Below, piece after piece: positions 1 to 5,263 of a DNA stretch of 9,857 nucleotides; position 1 is the stretch's first letter; every line of letters begins with the position of its first letter. Under the pieces are notes generated by a model. The model was not told the DNA's origin. It saw only the letters and a program-made list of their open reading frames with translations, and did not search any database. The stretch is from Methanocorpusculum sp. GTDB taxonomy: Archaea > Halobacteriota > Methanomicrobia > Methanomicrobiales > Methanocorpusculaceae. The stretch covers positions 1 through 9,857 of the forward strand of contig JAUNXW010000054.1 in the NCBI GenBank assembly GCA_030539595.1, read 5' to 3'. Made by a program: the position numbers and the translations under genes.

Positions 1-499
1 CCAAATCCATCATAGTCTCGCTGACGTATGCGTTTTTACATTCTGAAAGCCCCTTGATATCGGGAATAATCGGTTTTGCTCCGGTGTTTATGTAAATTTT
101 CGGCGCTGATAAAATTTCAATATCGTTTCCGTTTACAACTTTGACCTCTGTATTTGTGATGAAACTGCCCGTCCCGTTAAATATTGTGACATTTTTCATC
201 TGATTGAGCTTGTCAAAATTTTTCTGACGAAGCATTGAGGTTACTCTGCGTTTTTCAGCAATTGCCGAACTGTAGAGTTTTGATTTTTCTTCAAACGAGA
301 GACCGCTTTGTTTATTTATGAATTCCGAGCTGTTCACAAGAGATTTTGAAGGAATGCATCCTACGTTGATGCATGTTCCCCCATACATTCGGTCTGATTT
401 TTCAATCAGGGCAACCGTTTTTTCGGAGGATGCAAGTTTTGCGGCAAGAGTTTTTCCTCCTTTTCCAAATCCTATAATTATGGCATCAAATGATTTCAT
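1..499 (-). CDS. RclA-like FAD/NAD(P)-dependent disulfide oxidoreductase, C-terminus cut off by window edge
   Basis: The visible 166 residues are the N-terminal FAD domain of a class I pyridine nucleotide-disulfide oxidoreductase (mercuric reductase / dihydrolipoamide dehydrogenase superfamily). The start MKSFDAIIIGFGKGGKTLA is the FAD-binding GxGxxG strand-turn-helix. GGTCINVGCIPSK at about residues 40-52 carries the redox-active CxxxxC pair, and the ATG-like INTGAKP segment lies near residue 145. The wording around these motifs (IIGFGKxGKTLA, MYGGTCIN, LRxKNF) resembles bacterial RclA, a cupric reductase of reactive-chlorine resistance, more than lipoamide dehydrogenase; that assignment is from memory of the family. 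About 270 residues (NAD domain and dimerisation domain) lie beyond position 1. I chose the ATG at 499 because GTGAT lies about 10 nt upstream. An in-frame ATG at 514 would add five residues. It diverges from the methyltransferase at 616. A role in oxidative stress or metal reduction is inference. Confidence 0.88.
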   Translation of the reverse strand, partial: MKSFDAIIIGFGKGGKTLAAKLASSEKTVALIEKSDRMYGGTCINVGCIPSKSLVNSSEFINKQSGLSFEEKSKLYSSAIAEKRRVTSMLRQKNFDKLNQMKNVTIFNGTGSFITNTEVKVVNGNDIEILSAPKIYINTGAKPIIPDIKGLSECKNAYVSETMMDL

Positions 500-523
500 A
501 TGTACAAGATACATCACACTGCC

Positions 524-580
524 GGTTTATTACAGTATAGGTAGGGGACTATTTTTGCAACACAAAAAATATTTATCCGC
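524..580. promoter_or_regulatory. Divergent archaeal promoter region
   Basis: The 116 bp between the two divergent start sites is A/T-rich. AAAATATTTAT at 566-576 is a nearly symmetric TATA-box candidate. Read rightward it predicts a transcription start near 597, just ahead of the methyltransferase Shine-Dalgarno; read leftward it predicts one near 546. A second leftward candidate, GTAATAAA within 525-533, would give an almost leaderless mRNA for the oxidoreductase. Both are positional inference. Confidence 0.45.
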
Positions 581-615
581 TCAGGTCAACGAAATAAAAA
601 AAAGAAGGCGAAGGC

Positions 616-1233
616 ACGTCAGACGCAAAACAAAAATCCAGAACTGCATTCAATAATCAGGCAAAAACATACGACAGCGACATAAGAGGAAGCCACCCAA
701 GGTCACTTTATCCTACCCTTATTCAGAAACTTTCAGAAACTCCTTACGAAAAAGCGCTTGACCTCGGATGCGGAACAGGTGAGATAATCAGACAGATTCT
801 TGAAACAGATAACTCCAAAAAAATCTACGGTCTGGACATTTCGGAAAAGATGATTGAAACTGCTAAAAACAAACTTGGGGAAAGAGCCAATCTGGTTCTC
901 GGAGACAGCGAGCATCTTCCGTTTGAAGATAACTTCTTCGACAAAGTTTACTGCAACGACTCGTTTCATCATTATCCCAATCCGGAAAAAGCTCTCGCAG
1001 AAGTATGCAGAGTTCTGAAACCGAACGGGATTTTTATTGTATGTGATTCATGGCTTCCGTCTTTTCCGAGATTCATTATGAATCTCTTCATAAAACAAAG
1101 CCGTGAAGGAGATGTAAAAATTTACTCGGAGAAAGAAATCCGCAGAATGTTTGCTGAATTTTTCACAGACGTTGAATGGAAACGTGTGAACAAAACGGCA
1201 GGTATGGCTATTGGGACAAAAAGGAGTTTATAA
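616..1233 (+). CDS. Class I SAM-dependent methyltransferase (Methyltransf_11/UbiE-like), apparent ACG start
   Basis: The frame encodes a Rossmann-fold methyltransferase: DLGCGTG (residues 49-55 from the proposed start) is SAM motif I, YGLDISEKMI is motif II with the ribose-binding acidic residue, GDSEHLPFEDNFFD is the adenine-contact region, and SFHHYPNPEKALAEVCRVLKPNG is the characteristic strand 4 to strand 5 region. The substrate cannot be told from sequence. The reading frame is open from 598 to the TAA at 1231, yet no ATG, GTG or TTG occurs in frame before 850, which lies downstream of motif I. ACG at 616-618 is 7 nt after AGAAGG (603-608) and gives the natural N-terminus SDAKQKSRTAFNNQAKTYD and a family-typical 205 residues. 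Options are a rare ACG start, a start-codon mutation, or a sequence error. It is followed after 9 nt by the MFS gene, probably in one operon. Confidence 0.78.
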   Translation, partial: TSDAKQKSRTAFNNQAKTYDSDIRGSHPRSLYPTLIQKLSETPYEKALDLGCGTGEIIRQILETDNSKKIYGLDISEKMIETAKNKLGERANLVLGDSEHLPFEDNFFDKVYCNDSFHHYPNPEKALAEVCRVLKPNGIFIVCDSWLPSFPRFIMNLFIKQSREGDVKIYSEKEIRRMFAEFFTDVEWKRVNKTAGMAIGTKRSL

Positions 1234-1242
1234 AATTAATAA

Positions 1243-2415
1243 ATGAAATCAGAATTCAAACCTAATAAAGGAACTCTCATATTTTTACTATTTGCATCAA
1301 CACTTGTAATGATGGGGGGAGCGGCGGTTGCTCCGGCACTTCCTCTTATGAGTGAGGCTTTCCCCGAGGTATCGAACACAATAATTTCACTAATTGTAAC
1401 GCTCCCCTCGCTTGCAATTGCGCTGAGCGGATTTTTTATCGGAGCTCTTGCCGATAAAATCGGCAGAACTCCCGTTCTTGCCGTATCTCTTGCAGTGTTC
1501 ACACTTGCCGGAATATCCGCATGTTTCCTTAACTCATTTACAGCAATCCTTGTCGGCAGAATCATTTTAGGTCTGGGTATTGCCGGAATTTCAGTATCCA
1601 CAACTGCACTTATAACCGACTACTATCAGGGGCTCTCGCGGACAAAAGTTCTTGGCTATCAAGGAGCTGCTATGGGAATCGGAGCTCTGATTTTAGAAAC
1701 AAGCGGAGGTCTGCTTGCATTTATTTCATGGAGAACAACTTTTCTGATTTACTTAATCGGTCTCGCAATTTTAATCGGTGTTTTGATTACAATGCGTGAA
1801 CCAGCAAGAGAAAAGATAATGTCGGAAAAATCTACGGTGAAACTTCCTGTAGCGTCAATAACGCTTGTTTACCTCACAATATTTCTGGATATGCTTGTGT
1901 TTTTCATTCTGCCGTCAAAACTTCCGTATCTCATTGAATCTATCAACGGCGAATCAACAATCGCAAGCGGTGTGCTTCTCGGATTCATGGGATGTTTCGT
2001 TGCCCTAATGGGAATTTTATACTGGAGAATCGCTTCAAAAATCTCACTGAGTGTAAGAATAACATCGGCTTTTGCGGTTCTCGGTCTCGGCTGTGTTGTT
2101 CTCGGTCTTTCGGCAAATCTGGCTGGAATCACTATCGGTGTCATTCTAACCGGTATTGGAAGCGGTTTCATGGTTCCTACGGTTGTAAACTGGCTCACTT
2201 CTCTTGTTCCGCAGTCTGTCATGGGTAAAGTTTCTGGAGGATACTCTGTTGCATTTATGCTCGGTCAGTTTTTTTCGTCGCTGCTTGCCGCGGTTATTCT
2301 GGTTTTTGCCGTAACCTACAGCAATATGTTTCTTGTCTTCGGCGCTCTGGCTCTGATAACCGCGTTTATCTGGGGCATGAGCCTTATATTCGGTAAAAAA
2401 TCATGTGCAGTATAA
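1243..2415 (+). CDS. MFS transporter, DHA1-type drug efflux family
   Basis: This 390-residue protein has the length and hydrophobic pattern of a 12-helix major facilitator, with a short cytoplasmic N-terminus (MKSEFKPNKG). Motif A is clear in the loop between helices 2 and 3 (GALADKIGRTPVL, residues 67-79), with the conserved Asp and the Gly-Arg pair. A motif-C-like glycine-rich helix 5 (GAAMGIGALILETSGG) followed by SWRTTFLIY is typical of 12-helix proton-driven exporters of the DHA1 group. The substrate is unknown. AGGAGT at 1222-1227, inside the end of the methyltransferase gene, serves as its ribosome site, which supports co-transcription. The methyltransferase may modify something this protein exports, but this is only a guess from adjacency. 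Its last 15 bases overlap the convergent ecfT end, so no room exists for a dedicated terminator. Confidence 0.9.
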   Translation: MKSEFKPNKGTLIFLLFASTLVMMGGAAVAPALPLMSEAFPEVSNTIISLIVTLPSLAIALSGFFIGALADKIGRTPVLAVSLAVFTLAGISACFLNSFTAILVGRIILGLGIAGISVSTTALITDYYQGLSRTKVLGYQGAAMGIGALILETSGGLLAFISWRTTFLIYLIGLAILIGVLITMREPAREKIMSEKSTVKLPVASITLVYLTIFLDMLVFFILPSKLPYLIESINGESTIASGVLLGFMGCFVALMGILYWRIASKISLSVRITSAFAVLGLGCVVLGLSANLAGITIGVILTGIGSGFMVPTVVNWLTSLVPQSVMGKVSGGYSVAFMLGQFFSSLLAAVILVFAVTYSNMFLVFGALALITAFIWGMSLIFGKKSCAV

Positions 2416-3039
2416 AACTGCGGTAACTGCTGTTATCAAAACAGCAGAGATAAAAGCGGCATAATCAGAAACCGAAGGAAAAAACTCAGGTTCAAATGTA
2501 CCGCCGGAAACATAACCCCTTCTTGCCAGAATCAGTGAAGACATCTCCGCACGTCTTATGCTCATTGCAAGAAGACCAAAGGAAAGCGAAGGAATTGTCG
2601 AAACCGAAACTTTCCGTCCCTTGATTTTTAAAGCATCACGCATCTGAACAAAATCATCTTTCAGATATTTAAGTGCGGTCATTGAAAATTCCGCAGAAAG
2701 ACCGAGATTGAACCCTGATTTTTTTCCGAAAAGCCAAACGAAGAGATTCATAAAATCATTGGCTTTGCACTCCGAACCGAACCAGAACGCAATTAAAACA
2801 ATAACCGCAATTTTTACACCGTAAAAAGCATCACCTCCGGTAAAAAACAAAACCGCGGAGGGAAAGCCCGCGGCTAATACAAGCGTCAAAATGATGGTCT
2901 TCAAAGAAAATTTTTGAAAAGTCCGCTTCGCTGCGAAAACAATCCACCAGATAAATACCGCGGCAGACGGAACAACTCCCAAAAATGCGGTTACCGAAAG
3001 AATCAGAACCGAAGCAAGCCTGAAGCGGATGTCATTCAT
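2401..3039 (-). CDS. ecfT: EcfT transmembrane coupling subunit of the biotin ECF transporter
   Basis: EcfT is the membrane scaffold that joins the ABC ATPase pair to the substrate-binding S component in energy-coupling factor importers. The 212-residue product has several hydrophobic segments: about 8-38, 47-66, 73-87, 150-160 and a C-terminal helix at 190-210. Between them lies the cytoplasmic coupling region, including ALKIKGRK and LARRGYVSGG (171-180); the latter matches the ATPase-contacting Ala-Arg-Gly signature, here as ARRG. I prefer the ATG at 3039 over the one at 3054 (five residues longer). GGAG ends 9 nt before 3039, and that start overlaps the ecfA2 stop by 8 nt, as in translationally coupled genes. 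It is the last gene of the bioY-ecfA1-ecfA2-ecfT operon. Its stop overlaps the convergent MFS stop. Confidence 0.88.
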   Translation of the reverse strand: MNDIRFRLASVLILSVTAFLGVVPSAAVFIWWIVFAAKRTFQKFSLKTIILTLVLAAGFPSAVLFFTGGDAFYGVKIAVIVLIAFWFGSECKANDFMNLFVWLFGKKSGFNLGLSAEFSMTALKYLKDDFVQMRDALKIKGRKVSVSTIPSLSFGLLAMSIRRAEMSSLILARRGYVSGGTFEPEFFPSVSDYAAFISAVLITAVTAVLYCT

Positions 3040-3568
3040 AATGAAGAACTCCATCTTTAATCATCAGTTTCACAGACGCTGGAACATATTTTGTCTCGTG
3101 CGAAAAGACAAGAGTTATCCCTTTTCTTTCCTCAATAAATCCGCAGAGGATTTCTTTCGCGTCCGAATCAAGAGAAGCGAACGGCTCATCGAGAATCAGG
3201 ACATCGGGATTTTTTGAAAAAACACAGGAAAGCATCAGCCGTTTGAGTTCACCTCTTGATAGTGTGAAGGGGTCGCGGGAATTTTCAAAGTTACCGAATA
3301 AACATCCTTCATCAGCGCCCCAGGACTTAATCTCATCGGCAACAGTTTTTCCCGTGATTTGATATTCCGGAAACTGCATCAGAAAAATCAGACTGCAGAC
3401 ATCTTCCTTAATTATTTCTCCAGAAACCGGTTTTGTAAGCCCTGAGATTACAGAAGCAAGGGTTGATTTTCCCGAACCTATTCTGCCGGATATAAAATAA
3501 ACACCTTCCGAAAATGAAACATCTGCACAAACCGCAGGTGTCACAACACCGCTCAGAATGATTTTCAA
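3032..3568 (-). CDS. ecfA2: EcfA2-type ABC ATPase of the biotin ECF transporter (TTG start)
   Basis: This is one of two cytoplasmic ATPases powering biotin uptake. The 178-residue protein shows Walker A GRIGSGKST (28-36), a Q-loop MQFPEYQ with the glutamine present (Q65), the signature LSRGE (103-107, second glycine replaced by arginine), Walker B VLILDEP (123-129), D-loop ASLD and switch histidine H157 (FSHE). It is short for an ABC ATPase (usually 220-280), mainly because the N-terminal strand and the C-terminal region are trimmed. A longer frame back to 3622 exists, but its extra 18 residues (MEHALGFCKIL...) resemble nothing in the family. I chose TTG at 3568 because it overlaps the ecfA1 stop as TTGA, has GAGGTC just upstream, and opens directly on KIILSGV, the expected first strand. 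Numbering A1/A2 by order is arbitrary. Confidence 0.87.
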   Translation of the reverse strand: MKIILSGVVTPAVCADVSFSEGVYFISGRIGSGKSTLASVISGLTKPVSGEIIKEDVCSLIFLMQFPEYQITGKTVADEIKSWGADEGCLFGNFENSRDPFTLSRGELKRLMLSCVFSKNPDVLILDEPFASLDSDAKEILCGFIEERKGITLVFSHETKYVPASVKLMIKDGVLHYE

Positions 3569-4149
3569 AGTCTGACCTCGGTGTCGGCTGAGGATTTTAC
3601 AAAATCCGAGTGCGTGCTCCACAAAACATACGGAATTTTACAGACTGAGATTTTTTCAAAAATCTCCTGTGTTGTTTCAAAATCCAGATGAGAATCCGGT
3701 TCATCAAGAACCAGAACCTGAGGATGCATAACGACCGCGGAACAAATTCCGGCAAGAATTTTTTCGCCGCCGGAAAGCGTTGTGCATTCTCTTTTAAGAA
3801 GATGAGAAATTCCGAAAAGTTCTGCAACTTCGCGGACCTGCTTTTTAATTTCTTCGACGGGCTTTTTTTCAAAACGCAGAGGGGAGGCAATCTCATCAAA
3901 TAAGATTGAGAAAAGCAGATGCCTGTTCGGAAATTCGCTGACATATCCGATGTCGGTTTCACGCGGTGTTTTTCCGTCAATTAGCACGCTTCCGTTTTTT
4001 GAAAGAACAAGCCCTGAACAGATTTTTAAAAGAGTTGTCTTACCCGAACCGTTTTTACCGCTTATCGCGGTAATCCCCGCAGGAATTTCAAGCGACGAAA
4101 TATCCAAAACGCCGTGCTTTAAATTCTTAATTTCAATCAGCGGTCTCAC
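3565..4149 (-). CDS. ecfA1: EcfA1-type ABC ATPase of the biotin ECF transporter (GTG start)
   Basis: The partner ATPase, 194 residues: Walker A GKNGSGKT (31-38), signature LSGGE (125-129), Walker B VLVLDEP (145-151), D-loop SHLD and switch histidine H180 (STHS) are all present. The Q-loop is unusual. Where the family has VFQNPDxQ, this protein has VSEFPNRH, so the Mg/water-contacting glutamine is Glu72 and the second conserved glutamine is His. With ecfA2 it should form a heterodimer docked on EcfT. The start is GTG at 4149, inside the 3' end of bioY (17-nt overlap). No good Shine-Dalgarno lies at the usual distance, so translation probably depends on ribosomes finishing bioY. The 4-nt overlap with ecfA2 continues the chain. 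Confidence 0.88.
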   Translation of the reverse strand: MRPLIEIKNLKHGVLDISSLEIPAGITAISGKNGSGKTTLLKICSGLVLSKNGSVLIDGKTPRETDIGYVSEFPNRHLLFSILFDEIASPLRFEKKPVEEIKKQVREVAELFGISHLLKRECTTLSGGEKILAGICSAVVMHPQVLVLDEPDSHLDFETTQEIFEKISVCKIPYVLWSTHSDFVKSSADTEVRL

Positions 4150-4666
4150 CTTTTGTTTTTCTGAGCCGGAGACAGACCGTTTCCGTGACGGCTGATTTTA
4201 TGATATCGCCTATTAAGAACGGAACAACACATGATATGAGTGCTGCTGTGAGGTTTGCGCCCGAAGAAATCATGAACCATGAAACACCGAAGACGTAAGA
4301 AACAGCCGTCGCTGTAATCAGTCCGATGACATCCGATGAAATCTTCCCGCGTTCAAAAAATAATCCTGCAGCAAGCGCCATGAAGATGAATCCTATGAGA
4401 AATCCTCCGGTAGGTCCAAGAATTATTCCGATGCCGGACGTGCCGTTATGAAAAAGAGGAAGCCCCGCAGTTCCAAGTAAAACATAAAGAGCCGCGGGAA
4501 TCATTGCGTATTTTTTCATAACAACCGCCGCCAGAAGAACAAATAAAGTCTGAAGAGTGAACGGCACAGCAAAGAGAGGAACAGAAATCCATCCTCCCGC
4601 AGCTATGAGTGCGGTAAACACCGCAGAGTAAATCAGAATTTTAGAACGTTTTGCATCACCGAACAT
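4133..4666 (-). CDS. bioY: BioY, biotin-binding S component of ECF transporter
   Basis: BioY is the membrane-embedded biotin-capture subunit. The 177-residue protein is strongly hydrophobic with about six helices. It carries the family hallmark GLPLFHNGTSGIGIILGPTGGFLIGF-type region at residues 68-93, where PTGGFL is the diagnostic core. VPFTLQT near residue 35 is also typical of BioY. A TTG at 4675 would add three residues, but I take the ATG at 4666, which matches the usual length and N-terminus. No Shine-Dalgarno is visible before it. It heads the operon with both ATPases and EcfT, so this is a dedicated complete importer rather than one sharing a general ECF module. The BirA operator lies across its start codon, so it is very likely repressed when biotin is plentiful. 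Confidence 0.93.
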   Translation of the reverse strand: MFGDAKRSKILIYSAVFTALIAAGGWISVPLFAVPFTLQTLFVLLAAVVMKKYAMIPAALYVLLGTAGLPLFHNGTSGIGIILGPTGGFLIGFIFMALAAGLFFERGKISSDVIGLITATAVSYVFGVSWFMISSGANLTAALISCVVPFLIGDIIKSAVTETVCLRLRKTKGETAD

Positions 4667-4699
4667 TGTTAACAATTATGTTTGTATTTAGTTAACAAT
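4665..4699. promoter_or_regulatory. BirA operator (biotin box) over the bioY start
   Basis: ATTGTTAAC at 4665-4673 and GTTAACAAT at 4691-4699 are perfect 9-bp inverted arms separated by 17 nt. The arm sequence and spacing agree with the BirA signal known from Gram-positive bacteria and archaea (TTGTTAACN, N15, NGTTAACAA). The left arm overlaps the bioY ATG (4664-4666) by two bases, and the right arm covers the transcription start predicted from the TATA box at 4714-4721. A dimer bound here would block initiation. The cognate protein is encoded by birA at 5264-6250. Confidence 0.88.
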
Positions 4700-4713
4700 A
4701 ATATCTGTCGGTT

Positions 4714-4721
4714 CTTATATG
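4714..4721 (-). promoter_or_regulatory. TATA box of the bioY operon
   Basis: On the minus strand CATATAAG lies about 26 nt upstream of 4691, placing the expected start of transcription within the right arm of the BirA operator and leaving a leader of roughly 25 nt. The box borders the first copy of the 50-bp direct repeat. Confidence 0.55.
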
Positions 4722-4769
4722 CTCAGAAAAAATAAATTGTAAATTATTAGGCTATTTTTTAGACTAAGT
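4720..4769 (+). repeat. 50-bp direct repeat, copy 1
   Basis: This A/T-rich segment begins TGCTCAGAAAAAATAAATTG and ends TTTTTTAGACTAAGT. It matches 5136-5185 at 46 of 50 positions without gaps. The two copies bracket the long inverted repeat at 4788-5070. Copy 1 touches the bioY TATA box. Confidence 0.85.
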
Positions 4770-4787
4770 TTTTTGTTGAAAGTGGGT

Positions 4788-5070
4788 GCGTTTCGTTACA
4801 CCACGAAAGTCACACGAAAAAATACGAAAAGCACGAAAATTAATCTGTTTGGTCGGATTTATCTTATGTAGCAAAACACGAAATTTAACGAAAATCACAA
4901 AAGGATTGCTAAGTTTACAATAATTATAACAAGAATAATTAACAGCAAACCTTTTTGTGATTTTCGTTAGATTTCGTGTTTTGCTGTGTAAGCTAAAGAT
5001 CAATTTGATCTTTTTGTTTTCGTGCTTTTCGTATTTTTTCGTGTGATTTTCGTGGTGTAACAAAAAACGC
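4788..5070. repeat. 283-bp long inverted repeat of CACGAAA-type units
   Basis: The outer arms 4795-4839 and 5017-5061 are complementary at 44 of 45 positions, extended outward by GCG at both ends. The inner arms 4871-4910 and 4944-4984 pair almost completely (two mismatches and one gap). An unpaired internal loop lies between outer and inner arms, and there is a 33-nt terminal loop at 4911-4943. The arms consist of repeated CACGAAA/TACGAAA/AACGAAA units about 8-10 nt apart. A small palindrome (AAAGATCAA, T, TTGATCTTT) sits at 4996-5014 inside the internal loop. An open frame of 106 codons runs through it on the minus strand, but its composition merely follows the repeat. Similar CACGAAA-rich tracts are common non-coding repeats in several prokaryotic genomes (from memory). 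Its function is unknown: decayed mobile DNA, a structured RNA, or a transcription insulator. Confidence 0.9.
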
Positions 5071-5123
5071 TCCAATCTCAACAAATTACTATTTCAAATT
5101 AACTTAAATATCAGATTCCACTA

Positions 5124-5135
5124 TTGGACAGCCTC
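5124..5135 (-). repeat. Solo copy of GAGGCTGTCCAA end-like repeat
   Basis: TTGGACAGCCTC here is identical to the right arm of the inverted pair at 6332-6371 and ends exactly where copy 2 of the 50-bp direct repeat begins. The sequence resembles terminal inverted repeats of insertion sequences that begin GAGGCTGTCC; no transposase gene is present. Confidence 0.6.
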
Positions 5136-5185
5136 TGCTCATAAAAAATAAATTGTAAATTATCAGACTATTTTTTAGACTTAGT
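5136..5185 (+). repeat. 50-bp direct repeat, copy 2
   Basis: This is the second copy of 4720-4769, offset by 416 bp, with four substitutions. Its left boundary abuts TTGGACAGCCTC at 5135. Its right end runs into a 17-bp palindrome (TTTAGACT, T, AGTCTAAA at 5174-5190) that copy 1 does not preserve. Confidence 0.85.
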
Positions 5186-5263
5186 CTAAATCTTGTACAA
5201 CGGATTCGCAAGTCAGATACTTGCTCACAAAACGCAACCGCGTAACTCCTATTCAAAAAAAGA
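5186..5263. other. birA downstream sequence with T-rich terminator signal
   Basis: This is the remainder of the gap after birA. On the minus strand a run of seven T (5254-5260, followed by GAATAGG) lies a few bases past the birA stop and is a plausible archaeal T-tract terminator. Nothing else is recognisable in it. Confidence 0.35.

Noticed and set aside
318..656. 112-codon plus-strand frame
   Set aside because: It lies mostly antisense to the oxidoreductase gene, whose motifs are unmistakable, and ends inside the methyltransferase in another frame.
3569..3622. N-terminal extension of ecfA2 to an upstream ATG
   Set aside because: It overlaps ecfA1 by 58 nt and the added residues match nothing in ABC ATPases; the TTG with adjacent GAGGTC fits better.
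4795..5061. CRISPR-like array from regularly spaced CACGAAA units
   Set aside because: The units are 7 bp, spacing is about 2-3 nt of variable sequence, and the arms are inverted rather than tandem with unique spacers.
4764..5084. 106-codon minus-strand frame through the long hairpin
   Set aside because: It is entirely made of the repeated CACGAAA units and their complement, has no Shine-Dalgarno-supported start and no recognisable fold.
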